Positions 15,479-24,243 of a stretch of 57,577 bases of DNA are shown piece after piece. The DNA comes from Salegentibacter sp. (lineage in GTDB: Bacteria; Bacteroidota; Bacteroidia; Flavobacteriales; Flavobacteriaceae). The stretch is from contig JAGXIG010000087.1 in assembly GCA_024635815.1 (NCBI GenBank), forward strand, positions 1 through 57,577, given 5' to 3'. The position numbers and the translations under genes were made by a program. Below the pieces are notes generated by a model, which made no database searches, had not been told where the DNA came from, and saw nothing but the letters and a program-made list of their open reading frames with translations. Each line of letters opens with the position of its first letter. Position 1 is the stretch's first letter.

Positions 15479-15865
15479 ATGATAAAGGTTTCTTGCGCTA
15501 TTATTGAACATAATGGCAAAATTTTATGCGCACAACGGAGTGGCAAAATGGATTTACCCAACAAATGGGAGTTTCCTGGCGGAAAAGTAAATGAAGAAAC
15601 TTATGAAGAATGCTTAATAAGAGAAATTAGAGAAGAATTGGGAGTTGAAATTAAGATTTTGGAGCAATTACCTATCAATGAACATATCTATTCTGAATCA
15701 AAAGAAGTCCAATTGATACCTTTTCGCTGCTCATTACAAACTTCCAATTTTTTGCTACTTGAGCATTCGCGAGTTGAATGGTTAGATATTCAAAATTTGA
15801 AATCTTTAGATTGGGCAGAGGCAGATATTCCTATTGTAAATTATTATTGTAAAAATTATAAATGA
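15479..15865 (+). CDS. MutT-like NUDIX pyrophosphohydrolase
   Basis: The 128-aa protein contains a complete Nudix box (GGKVNEETYEECLIREIREE then LGVEI), the metal-binding GX5EX7REUXEEXGU motif. Together with CAIIEHNGKILCAQRS and the DLPNKWEFPGGK strand it resembles 8-oxo-dGTP or related dNTP pyrophosphohydrolases. Its stop overlaps the ATG of the following helicase gene by four bases (ATGA), which argues strongly for coupled expression and for a shared process with the helicase and HNH proteins rather than general housekeeping. Confidence 0.9.
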   Translation: MIKVSCAIIEHNGKILCAQRSGKMDLPNKWEFPGGKVNEETYEECLIREIREELGVEIKILEQLPINEHIYSESKEVQLIPFRCSLQTSNFLLLEHSRVEWLDIQNLKSLDWAEADIPIVNYYCKNYK

Positions 15866-18800
15866 GTTTTGAAACCGGTCTTTACGAACAACTAATAACC
15901 AAATTAGTATCCAATAAACTTGAGGATGTTGATTTACAAAAGTTCCACGTCAGCGAATCAGCTCTAGATAAAGAAGAAGCTTCTCTATATTTAAGCACAT
16001 ATTTAGCTGAAACCATCAAATTTGCGCTTAATGAAATTAAAGACAAAGACCGTCCTTTAAAGCAAATTGAACTATCAAATAAGATTATAAAACTTCTGGT
16101 AGAGGAACTTAACAATATTGAGTTTTCTGATAATTTAATTGAAAGCGAGGGAAGGATTTTACAAGCCGTATTTTCAAAATTAGATTTTCCTTATTCAAAT
16201 TTGGAAGCGAGGTTAAAAGAAATTACTCCCTACACGCGGTTAAGTCAGAGTGAACTTTTTACTGGAAATAATGTTGGAATTTCTCTGGAAAGCGAGATTA
16301 AAAAAGAGATTCTTTCTGCCGATGAAATTTGCTGGTTAGTCTCTTTTATAAAGTTTTCCGGAATTAGAATTTTTAAAAAAGAACTAGAAGAATTTACCAG
16401 AAGAGGCAAAAGACTTAATATAATTACAACCTCTTATATGGGTGCTACAGATGTAAAAGCTGTAGAATACCTCTCTTCGTTACCAAATACGGAAATAAAG
16501 GTTTCTTATAATTCAGAGCATGAAAGGTTGCACGCCAAAGCATATTTATTTCTGCGAAATTCGGGTTTTCATACAGGTTATATTGGATCTTCTAATCTTT
16601 CTCGCTCGGCATTAACCAATGGTTTAGAATGGAATCTTAAGGTCACCACGCAGGAAATTGGACATATCATTGATAAATTTCAAAAGACATTTGAAACGTA
16701 TTGGCAAGATCCGGAGTTTGAAAATTATAAATATCAAAGAGATCGAGCAAAACTAAGTAAAGCTCTTAAAAGAGAAAATGCGTCTAAAACGAATCAAATT
16801 AATGCTTTCTTCGATCTTAAGCCTTATCCATATCAGGAAGAAATTTTATCAAAATTACAGACAGAAAGAGAGATTCATAACCGGAATAAAAACTTATTAG
16901 TTGCCGCGACAGGTACAGGTAAAACCGTTATATCTGCATTCGATTTTAAAAGATTTAATGATCTTCAACCAAATGCTAAATTTTTATTCGTAGCCCACCG
17001 GAAAGAGATTCTAATACAAGCCCAAGCGACTTTTCAGCATGTGCTTAAAGATGCCAATTTTGGTGAGTTGTGGGTTGATGGGAACGAGCCAGAAAGATAT
17101 AGCCAGCTTTTTGCTTCAGTCCAAACTTTGCATAGCCGTTTAAAAAACCTTGACTTAGCTGAAAACTTTTTCGATTACATAATTGTTGACGAAGTTCACC
17201 ATATAAAAGCAACTAGCTACCGTCCCATTCTTCATCGATTTGAGCCTAAAATTTTACTTGGTCTTACCGCGACCCCAGAGAGAATGGATGGTGGAGATAT
17301 CGCCGAAGATTTTCATAATAAAATAGCAGCCGAAATAAGATTACCCGAAGCATTAAATAGAAAATTACTTAGTCCATTCCAATATTTCGCACTTTCTGAT
17401 ACAGTGGATTTAAGTAATGTAAAATGGAATGGCAAGTATGAAATAAGAGAACTCACAAAAATATACACCGAAGATGATCACAGAGTTGCCGATATTATTA
17501 AAAACTGCGAAGAATATTTAACCGATATAAATGATGTGCAAGCTTTGGGATTTTGCGTAAGCCAGGAGCACGCAAAATTTATGGCAGAAAAATTCACACT
17601 CGCCAATCTTAAAGCTGACTATCTGGTTAGTAGTAATAGCGATTCAAGAGATAAGATTCGCAATAAACTGCTTCGGAAGGAAATCAATTATCTGTTTGTG
17701 GTTGATATTTTTAACGCGGGAGTTGATATTCCTAATATTGATACTGTCTTATTCCTTAGACCTACCGAAAGTTTAACCGTATTCCTACAGCAATTAGGTC
17801 GTGGACTTCGACTTGCTGAAAACAAAGACTGTTTAACTGTTCTCGATTTCGTTGGAAATGCAAGACCGGAATATGATTTTGAACATAAATTCCGTGCACT
17901 TGTTGGCAAAACTCATACTTCTATAATCAAGGAAATTGAAGACGAGTTTCCCCATTTACCGCTTGGATGTTCAATCGTTTTGGAGAAAAAGGCAAAAGAA
18001 GTAATTCTAAAGAATATTCGTGAAGCAACAGAATTTAGACGTCCACAACTTCTTCAAAAAATAAAAGCATTCAAACATCACTCTACGCTCCCACTTACCT
18101 TAAACAACTTTTTAGAATTCTATCACTTAGATATTCGGCAAGTATATAAGAAAGGTAGCTGGAAACGTTTATGTGCCGATGCTGGCGTTATTCCCGATTT
18201 TAAAGAGCCACAAGAAAAAGAGTTTACCGCGTGTATGCAAAGAAAACTCATCAATTGTAACTCCTTAAGTTACTTTAGATTTATTCAAGAATTAATCAAC
18301 AATGATTTAAGCTTAAGACTGCTCTCAAAAAAGCAGGAAATGATGCTTCTTATGTTTCATTACGATGTATGGCAAGAAAGTGGCGAAAAATTAAAATTCA
18401 CAGATCTTACAACGAGTTTTGAAACTTTAAGCAAGAATAAAATAATGCTTGAAGAGATGCAAGAATATATTCTACATCAGGTTGAACAAATTGAATTTGT
18501 CGAAAAAGATATAGATTTAGGTTTCCCTTTTCCCTTACAACTTCATAGCAAATATAACAGAGAAGAAATTCTTGCGGCAATAGGTATGAGTACCTTCAGC
18601 AAAAAATCTTCCAATCGTGAAGGTTCTGCTTTTCAAAAAAAATTGAATGTTGAGGCTTTATTTATTACCCTCAAAAAAACCGAGAAAGAATATTCTCCCA
18701 CCACGATGTATGAAGATTATGCGGTAAATAAGACCCTCTTCCATTGGCAATCACAAAACAGTATTTCACCCCATTCGCCCAAAGGGGAATCTTACATTAG

Positions 18801-19005
18801 ACATAAAGAAAACGGTAAAAAAATACTTTTATTTGTCAGGGAGCAAAATGTAGATGAGTACGGCTTAACAATGTCCTATACATTTTTAGGAAAAGTGGAT
18901 TTTATAAAATCCAAAGGTGCAAAACCAATGAACGTTGAATGGAGATTGCACGAAGCAATGCCATCTTATATTTTAAAAGAAAGTCAAAAATTGGCTGTTG
19001 GATAA
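15862..19005 (+). CDS. PLD nuclease / DEAD-box helicase / DUF3427 fusion
   Basis: The 1047-aa protein has three parts. A phospholipase D-type nuclease domain lies at about residues 125-290, with HAKAYLFLRNSGFH and GSSNLSRSAL forming the HxKx...GSSN half-site. A superfamily 2 helicase follows: AATGTGKT near 346, DEVHH near 444, LTATPER, and QQLGRGLR in the second RecA lobe. A long C-terminal region of DUF3427 type runs from about 720 to the end. Such fusions are annotated as helicases or restriction-like proteins; their biological role is not settled. It overlaps the NUDIX gene and lies three bases before an HNH gene, in a compact cassette. Confidence 0.88.
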   Translation: MSFETGLYEQLITKLVSNKLEDVDLQKFHVSESALDKEEASLYLSTYLAETIKFALNEIKDKDRPLKQIELSNKIIKLLVEELNNIEFSDNLIESEGRILQAVFSKLDFPYSNLEARLKEITPYTRLSQSELFTGNNVGISLESEIKKEILSADEICWLVSFIKFSGIRIFKKELEEFTRRGKRLNIITTSYMGATDVKAVEYLSSLPNTEIKVSYNSEHERLHAKAYLFLRNSGFHTGYIGSSNLSRSALTNGLEWNLKVTTQEIGHIIDKFQKTFETYWQDPEFENYKYQRDRAKLSKALKRENASKTNQINAFFDLKPYPYQEEILSKLQTEREIHNRNKNLLVAATGTGKTVISAFDFKRFNDLQPNAKFLFVAHRKEILIQAQATFQHVLKDANFGELWVDGNEPERYSQLFASVQTLHSRLKNLDLAENFFDYIIVDEVHHIKATSYRPILHRFEPKILLGLTATPERMDGGDIAEDFHNKIAAEIRLPEALNRKLLSPFQYFALSDTVDLSNVKWNGKYEIRELTKIYTEDDHRVADIIKNCEEYLTDINDVQALGFCVSQEHAKFMAEKFTLANLKADYLVSSNSDSRDKIRNKLLRKEINYLFVVDIFNAGVDIPNIDTVLFLRPTESLTVFLQQLGRGLRLAENKDCLTVLDFVGNARPEYDFEHKFRALVGKTHTSIIKEIEDEFPHLPLGCSIVLEKKAKEVILKNIREATEFRRPQLLQKIKAFKHHSTLPLTLNNFLEFYHLDIRQVYKKGSWKRLCADAGVIPDFKEPQEKEFTACMQRKLINCNSLSYFRFIQELINNDLSLRLLSKKQEMMLLMFHYDVWQESGEKLKFTDLTTSFETLSKNKIMLEEMQEYILHQVEQIEFVEKDIDLGFPFPLQLHSKYNREEILAAIGMSTFSKKSSNREGSAFQKKLNVEALFITLKKTEKEYSPTTMYEDYAVNKTLFHWQSQNSISPHSPKGESYIRHKENGKKILLFVREQNVDEYGLTMSYTFLGKVDFIKSKGAKPMNVEWRLHEAMPSYILKESQKLAVG

Positions 19006-19008
19006 GAA

Positions 19009-19989
19009 ATGTCAGAAGAGATCATCTTTAAATACTCGAACTATTTCAAGAAACTTAATCGGGGTTTTAATAAAAACCTTGGTAGGGCTCCTCATAAACC
19101 AATTCTTCTACTTTCCATAGTTCAATTAATTGCCAAAGGTAAAATAACCTCAAATCGAATTTTTATTACATCAGAAATTCTTCTGGCATTTAAGCAAAAT
19201 TGGGAGCAACTGGTAAATACCGATCATTCCCGAAATTTTGCATTACCTTTTTTTCATATGAGATCAGAACCATTCTGGCATTTAGTAGCAAAACCAGGAA
19301 AAAGAATAGAGACAACCCGTTCAAAAAGCATAAAAAGCTTTAATAATTTGAATGAGTCCATTGCCTTTGCTGAAATTGCCAAGGAGTTATTTCTATTACT
19401 TCAGCAGCCTGAAAACCAGCTATGGTTTGAACAGCTTTTAATCGAATCTTATTTTCCAGATTTCAAGGTTAATTATTTAAGACCAGAGAGTTATTTTGAA
19501 GAAGATAAAATTGAAAATGAAATTCTAAATGACCCCAGTGAACTTTATCAAAATCACATTCAGCAATTAAAAGAAACCTTAGAGGAAAATGAGTTTGAGG
19601 AAGAAATATTTGTACGAGGCGGTTTATTTAAAAGAACAGTTCCAAAAATTTACGATTACACGTGCTGTATTTCGGGTTTAAAAATAAATTCAGTTCATAA
19701 TGTCCAAATGGTGGATGCCTGCCATATTTATCCATTCAGTATTTCAAATGATGATACTGTAACAAATGGCATAGCTTTATCACCAACGATTCACCGAGCC
19801 TTTGATCGAGGTTTAATAACAATTAATTCAGATTTCTTAGTTAGAATTTCACCAACAGTAGAAGAAGAAAACTCTAGCTTTCCTCTCTCCGATTTTGAAG
19901 GTAAACAGATTCTATTACCCAAAAAAGAAGAATGGTTTCCGTCTCAAGAAGCTTTAAAATGGCATAACAAAGAAGTTTTTATGCTTTAA
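19009..19989 (+). CDS. HNH endonuclease with N-terminal PHKP-type domain
   Basis: The 326-aa protein ends in an HNH domain: YTCCISGL (Cys pair), VDACHIYPFS (His), NGIALSPTIHRAFDRGLITI (Asn, His). The N-terminal 150 residues carry LGRAPHKPILLLSIVQLI and LPFFHM...PFWHL. This pattern resembles the DNA-binding domain of McrA-like type IV restriction enzymes, some of which recognise phosphorothioate-modified DNA; the resemblance is from motifs only. No dnd or ssp modification genes are in the window. It is the third gene of the NUDIX-helicase-HNH cassette, three bases after the helicase stop. Confidence 0.85.
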   Translation: MSEEIIFKYSNYFKKLNRGFNKNLGRAPHKPILLLSIVQLIAKGKITSNRIFITSEILLAFKQNWEQLVNTDHSRNFALPFFHMRSEPFWHLVAKPGKRIETTRSKSIKSFNNLNESIAFAEIAKELFLLLQQPENQLWFEQLLIESYFPDFKVNYLRPESYFEEDKIENEILNDPSELYQNHIQQLKETLEENEFEEEIFVRGGLFKRTVPKIYDYTCCISGLKINSVHNVQMVDACHIYPFSISNDDTVTNGIALSPTIHRAFDRGLITINSDFLVRISPTVEEENSSFPLSDFEGKQILLPKKEEWFPSQEALKWHNKEVFML

Positions 19990-20019
19990 ATATCATAACC
20001 AACAAACGATTACCGCATT

Positions 20020-20094
20020 AGGGATTGTAGTGGAAATCCTTTTTGTGAGGTACGAGCAAAAAGATTGCCCGCCCCGTTAGGGGAACGCCCAACT
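20020..20094. repeat. dispersed repeat with hairpin after the HNH gene
   Basis: GGATTGTAGTGGAAATCC, then CTTTTTGTGAGGTACGAGC and AAAAAGATTG form a fold-back (CTTTTTG with CAAAAAG). Sequence of this kind recurs in flavobacterial intergenic regions. It may also terminate the cassette transcript. No coding frame lies in 19990-20246. Confidence 0.5.
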
Positions 20095-20246
20095 ACTCTT
20101 TCTAATTTACAAAAACCTTCACCAATGTTCAACCGGCTAAAATCCTGTATTTTTTAATTTTGGGAGTTACTAGCTCGGAGCAGACTCATGAGTCATTGGT
20201 AAGGAAAAATTTTATAATTTTTAAATCTCGATTATCGAGTAAAAAA

Positions 20247-20540
20247 ATGAAGATCGCTGAAAAATTTGAATTGAATGAGCGCCAACAAGACCGGGTGATT
20301 GCGATGGCCTGGGAAGATCGTACGCCTTTTGAAGCTATTGAGTATCAGTTTGGCCTTGCTGAAAAAGATGTGATTAAATTTATGCAGGAGCAAATGCACC
20401 CGCGCAACTGGAGAAAATGGCGCGCCAGGGTTCAGGGTAGAAAGACCAAACACGCAAAACTAAGGGATAACGAGATCTCGAGGTTTAAATCTTCGGCACA
20501 ACGCCAAATTACCGGGAATCGCATTTCAAAGAAAAAATAA
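20247..20540 (+). CDS. TIGR03643 / DUF2805 family protein
   Basis: The 97-aa product contains the family core: RVIAMAWEDRTPFEAIEYQF, GLAEKDVIKFMQ, NWRKWRARVQGRKTKHAKL. The region has helix-turn-helix character and is rich in basic residues, so nucleic-acid binding is plausible, but no function is established. The start MKIAEKFELNERQQ at 20247 is preferred over the upstream TTG at 20160. A decayed second copy of the same gene lies at 22861-23117, after the protease. Confidence 0.82.
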   Translation: MKIAEKFELNERQQDRVIAMAWEDRTPFEAIEYQFGLAEKDVIKFMQEQMHPRNWRKWRARVQGRKTKHAKLRDNEISRFKSSAQRQITGNRISKKK

Positions 20541-20639
20541 TCAAGAACCTCGCGGCAAGCCCACGAGGTATGAATCGGAAAACTATTTTATAATTTCGAG
20601 GCAAGCCTCGGGGAATTAAACCCTCAATGAGGGATTAAA
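20540..20639. repeat. 100-nt structured direct repeat, copy 1
   Basis: Differs from the copy at 23158-23257 at only two positions by my reading. It holds three successive small hairpins: ACCTCG...CGAGGT, CGAGGCAAGCCTCG, and CCCTCAATGAGGG. It begins at the stop of the TIGR03643 gene and precedes the first KMMTN protein. Confidence 0.85.
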
Positions 20640-20728
20640 GTTTAAACCACGGGAAAGCACTTATATTTCGTCTTATTTTTCCTTAAAAATTTCTTTCACT
20701 TACCTTTTACTTTCCAATTATAAAAATT

Positions 20729-20965
20729 ATGAAAGGTTCTGAGAAGAGATCTAATTTAGTAAAGGTTTGTACCACCCGTTTCAGCTTTAGTGATTCCTGG
20801 GATTTTTTGCTGGATTATAATGGGTTTATAAACTCCAACTACGATAAGCAACGGGATGAGAAATTCATCAGGATTAGCTTCAACAGCCCCAATGCCCGGA
20901 ACCGAAAACAGAATTTTAAATGCCGCTACAAGATGATGACTAATTGCGACCGATCACTTAATTAG
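20729..20965 (+). CDS. small protein with C-terminal KMMTN motif, paralogue 1
   Basis: The 78-aa product is not recognised as a named family. It aligns with the product at 23321-23569: LVKV...F near the start, a central DYNG followed by NY, then KFIRISF and a final FKCRYKMMTNCDRSLN. Two Cys near the end (FKC, NC) are shared in position with the paralogue. No signal peptide or membrane segment. Both copies are preceded by the 100-nt structured repeat, so the repeat may serve as a 5' element. Function unknown. Confidence 0.65.
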   Translation: MKGSEKRSNLVKVCTTRFSFSDSWDFLLDYNGFINSNYDKQRDEKFIRISFNSPNARNRKQNFKCRYKMMTNCDRSLN

Positions 20966-21095
20966 CTCTTCGAGATGCTCATTGTTCAATGTTTATTATT
21001 GAGTCTTGTGACTGCCTGCTCCTCTTCTACCCATACCCGTTTGTGCACGCCCCATATAGTTAAACAGAATAAACAACAACTTAAAAGCATTTATT

Positions 21096-22790
21096 ATGAA
21101 AAATGTATGGATTACCAGGCTTCAAACGGCACTTATGCTATTATTTATTTTTGCGCTTTTTCAATCTTGTAGTAAGGAGTTGACAGAGGAAGAAGTTGAG
21201 CAATCAATAGAGTTTCAACAGTCGCAGGAGCGGTATATTATTGTATTCAATGAGACTTCTATTGAGAACCCGGCAGTAAAATTTCCAGAAAGTTATTCCA
21301 AATCTCAAATAGGAATGGAAGGTGAGACAAAAAGAATTCTGCAAAAAGCCAATTTAGAAAACATTGAGATCGAAAAGGTATATAGCAGTTCTATAAAAGG
21401 GGCTGCATTAAATTTGATGCAGGATCAAGTGGAAAAAATTAAAAAAAGGAAGGAAGTTAAATACATTGAACGGGATAGGTATGAATTAATGGCACCTCCC
21501 TGTGGTAAAGGTAACCATCCGCCTTGTGAAAACGAAGAGGTGACAACACAACAGGTTCCTTATGGTATTACAAGAGTAGGAGGCATTGCTGATTATACCG
21601 GAGATAATGTGGCATGGATAATAGATTCAGGGATAGATATAGACCATCCAGACCTTAATGTGGATGTAAACAGGGGGTTTAGAGGGCCGGAAGTTGCCCC
21701 TCAAAATTTAGAGCATCCTTTTGATGATGATAACGGACATGGAACCCACGTGGCGGGAACCATTGGTGCAATCAACAATGATTTTGGAGTAATTGGGGTA
21801 GCACCCGGAGTTACCGTTATCCCCATTAAAGTGTTGGGTGAAAATAATTCTGGTTGGTGGTCAGATGTAATTGCAGGCATAGATTATGTTGCCGCACACG
21901 CAAAACCCGGGGATGTTGCCAATATGAGTCTAGGTGGGGATGCTCTGCAAGCCGTAGATGATGCTGTGCTTGCTGCATCTGAAAAAGAGATATGGTTCAG
22001 TCTGGCTGCGATGAACTTCCAGGACGATGCAAATTTATATTCCCCTGCAAGGGTTAACGGGGAGTTTGTAATTACAGTTTCTGCAATGGATGAAAATGAT
22101 CAATGGGCCAGTTTTTCAAATTATGGTAATCCCCCTATTGATTATGCAGCTCCCGGGGTATTGGTGCTATCATCCCATCCTAATGGAATATATGTGAGTA
22201 GAAGCGGTACGTCTATGGCTGCGCCTCATGCGGCAGGTGTCTTGCTTCTTGGCGGCGCACCATCAACAGACGGTTCTTTTATAAATGCAGATCCAGATGG
22301 GAACCCCGATCCTGTTATAGTCTATATCCCGAAATCATGTGAACAGTTTATTTGGTATAAAGATTCCGATAATGACGGGTACGGTGTAGATAATACTGAA
22401 ACAAATATACTGGCCTGTGACAAACCTGAAGATGGCTATGTTTTAATAAGCGGAGATTGTAATGATTCCGATGCTTCGATATATCCCGGTGCTCCAGATA
22501 TTTGTAATGATTGCGATCCACTCAATGATGTGGACTGTGATGTCTCTAGCGGAATAAATCTCTCAGCTACCGGCTATAAACTTAAAGGAGTATGGCACGC
22601 CGATCTTTCCTGGGATTATACCGGTGCAGTAGATATTTTTAGAGATGGCGGGATTGTGGCATCACTAAACAGCAGCGATGGCACTTATACTGATGTAACA
22701 GGAATAAAAGGTAGTGGCTCCCTGAATTACAGAATTTGTGCTGCCGGTAGTACGGCCAATTGTTCTGAGGAGGTGACGGTACAGTTTTAA
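21096..22790 (+). CDS. S8 (subtilisin-like) serine peptidase lipoprotein
   Basis: A 564-aa exported protease. The N-terminus has a lipoprotein-like signal (FALFQSCSKE, Cys near residue 25), followed by an I9-type propeptide ending in VKYIERDR. The catalytic triad is visible: Asp in IIDSGIDIDHPDL near 177, His in NGHGTHVAGT near 215, Ser in SGTSMAAPHAAG near 373. The oxyanion motif reads AAMN instead of the usual AAGN. After the catalytic domain comes a Cys/Asp-rich MopE-like metal-binding stretch (DCNDSDASIYPGAPDICNDC) and a C-terminal FN3-like domain. It lies between two halves of a duplicated unit. Confidence 0.9.
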   Translation: MKNVWITRLQTALMLLFIFALFQSCSKELTEEEVEQSIEFQQSQERYIIVFNETSIENPAVKFPESYSKSQIGMEGETKRILQKANLENIEIEKVYSSSIKGAALNLMQDQVEKIKKRKEVKYIERDRYELMAPPCGKGNHPPCENEEVTTQQVPYGITRVGGIADYTGDNVAWIIDSGIDIDHPDLNVDVNRGFRGPEVAPQNLEHPFDDDNGHGTHVAGTIGAINNDFGVIGVAPGVTVIPIKVLGENNSGWWSDVIAGIDYVAAHAKPGDVANMSLGGDALQAVDDAVLAASEKEIWFSLAAMNFQDDANLYSPARVNGEFVITVSAMDENDQWASFSNYGNPPIDYAAPGVLVLSSHPNGIYVSRSGTSMAAPHAAGVLLLGGAPSTDGSFINADPDGNPDPVIVYIPKSCEQFIWYKDSDNDGYGVDNTETNILACDKPEDGYVLISGDCNDSDASIYPGAPDICNDCDPLNDVDCDVSSGINLSATGYKLKGVWHADLSWDYTGAVDIFRDGGIVASLNSSDGTYTDVTGIKGSGSLNYRICAAGSTANCSEEVTVQF

Positions 22791-22860
22791 TCGATCGTTC
22801 CTGGTGAATTGGTTAATTTAAGATTGGTTTGCCCGCCTTAGCTTGAGCAAAGGTGGGCTT

Positions 22861-23117
22861 GTCATTTTACGCATAGTCCCAACGAAATCATTAAAGCCAG
22901 AGATGATCTTACGCCTTTTGAAGTTATTGAGTATTAGTTTAGCCTTTCCGAAAAAAATGTGATCAAAATTATACAGGCTCAAATGTACCCGTGCAACTGG
23001 AGAAAATGGCGCTCCAGGATTCAGGGTAGAAAGACCAAACACACAAAATTATGGCAGAATGAGATCTCGAGGTTTAAGTCTTGAGCACAGCGTCAAATCA
23101 CCGAAAACCACATTTAA
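22861..23117 (+). pseudogene. decayed copy of the TIGR03643/DUF2805 gene
   Basis: Reading the frame gives DDLTPFEVIEY, stop, FSLSEKNVIKIIQAQMYP, CNWRKWRSRIQGRKTKH, and ISRFKS, stop, AQRQIT. This matches the intact gene at 20247-20540 residue by residue, with at least two in-frame stops (TAG and TGA) and no proper start. It precedes the second 100-nt repeat copy as the intact gene precedes the first. Confidence 0.85.
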
Positions 23118-23157
23118 GAGAAGAAATATTAGAATGGTTTTAAACCCGGGGAACCAA

Positions 23158-23257
23158 ATCAAGAACCTCGGGGCAAGCCCACGAGGTATGAATCGGAAAA
23201 CTATTTTATAATTTCGAGGCAAGCCTCGGGAAATTAAACCCTCAATGAGGGATTAAA
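23158..23257. repeat. 100-nt structured direct repeat, copy 2
   Basis: Same as copy 1 at 20540-20639 apart from two substitutions, neither of which destroys the three hairpins. It is far better conserved than the neighbouring TIGR03643 copy, which is a pseudogene, or the KMMTN proteins, which differ at most positions. Confidence 0.85.
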
Positions 23258-23320
23258 TTCAACATAGTACTTAAATAAACCCATCTTTTTGTGTATCTTA
23301 TACTTCCAAAAACTAAAAAA

Positions 23321-23569
23321 ATGGCAGGTTCCTCTAAGTATCCCAAACTCGTAAAGGCCTTTAGTGGCAGTTTTCTTTGGAAAAATTCCGGAGGAATAAT
23401 CATTGATTATAACGGACGTTTACTTAATTCGGCAAATTATCAATACAAGACCGCCGGAGGGAAATTCATCAAGATCAGGTTTAAGAAAAAACTAACTTCG
23501 GCTAAAAAACTACCAGAGTTTATCTGTTCCTGGAAGATGATGACGAATGTGAATTGTTCGTTGAATTGA
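23321..23569 (+). CDS. small protein with C-terminal KMMTN motif, paralogue 2
   Basis: The 82-aa paralogue of the product at 20729-20965. Start MAGSSKYPKLVKAF; it shares DYNG, NY, KFIKIRF and the ending FICSWKMMTNVNCSLN. The two C-terminal Cys and the KMMTN motif are kept while most other positions differ, so the conserved tail is probably functional. An upstream TTG at 23291 would add ten residues and is less likely. No family recognised. Confidence 0.62.
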   Translation: MAGSSKYPKLVKAFSGSFLWKNSGGIIIDYNGRLLNSANYQYKTAGGKFIKIRFKKKLTSAKKLPEFICSWKMMTNVNCSLN

Positions 23570-24243
23570 GGTTTTTTGTACCTGTAGTATTACTATTGTT
23601 CATTTTTTTGCTTGTCCAAAAAAACGAACCAAAAAAAGGACACTTTTTTGTAGGTGTTTCCGAATCGCTATCGCTTATCGGAAACGCACTTCCCCGGCTA
23701 AATTTTCTCCAAGGCTTCAAAAATTTTTAACGCCGGGAAAGTACTACACTTACCAAAAAGAAAGTTAAAACCAAGCATTAAAAAAACGTCAATGGTAATT
23801 TATTAGAGAATTATGAGAGTAGATATATAATAGTAGAAAATTTAAGCGGCCTATCGAAAATTAATCGTGAAATTTGAAGTGAGATGTCGTTTAAATTTTC
23901 TGCTGTTTGAGCGACACGTCTTTTTCTCGTTACTCATATTTTTCCCGCGAGTTCAGAAAATTTAGACATCGAGTGAAAAATTTAGATCCATTTTCGTAAG
24001 CCTAGATTTTTTGGTTCTTTTTCATCAATGGAAAAAGAACAGAACACCAATGTAATTCAGCCTCATTAATAAATTCATTAATATCATATTTATCTCTCAT
24101 TTCTCTACGCTAGATAAAACATATTATCTCAGACCTCAGAGTGACGAAGTCTGATACTAGTTAAATTGCTGTTATTTCAAACTTCTTTAACGCGCTAAAC
24201 TTTAAAATCCTCGCAACTTGCTAAAAACCAATAAATAAAAATT
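23570..24243. other. 674-base non-coding region with fold-back sequences
   Basis: No convincing gene. It holds A/T-rich repeat-like sequence such as CTTGTCCAAAAAAACGAACC and AAAAAAAGGACAC (23610-23645), a GAGCGACACGTC...GACATCGAGTG region (23905-23985) and the fold-back GTTCTTTTTCAT...ATGGAAAAAGAAC at about 24014-24040. These look like flavobacterial intergenic repeats; some may act as terminators. Confidence 0.45.

Noticed and set aside
15862..19005. Type I restriction HsdR subunit
   Set aside because: The N-terminal domain is PLD-type, the C-terminus is DUF3427-like, and no hsdM or hsdS genes are nearby.
20975..21172. 65-aa frame overlapping the protease start
   Set aside because: Overlaps the signal-peptide region of the S8 protease in another frame; no conserved feature.
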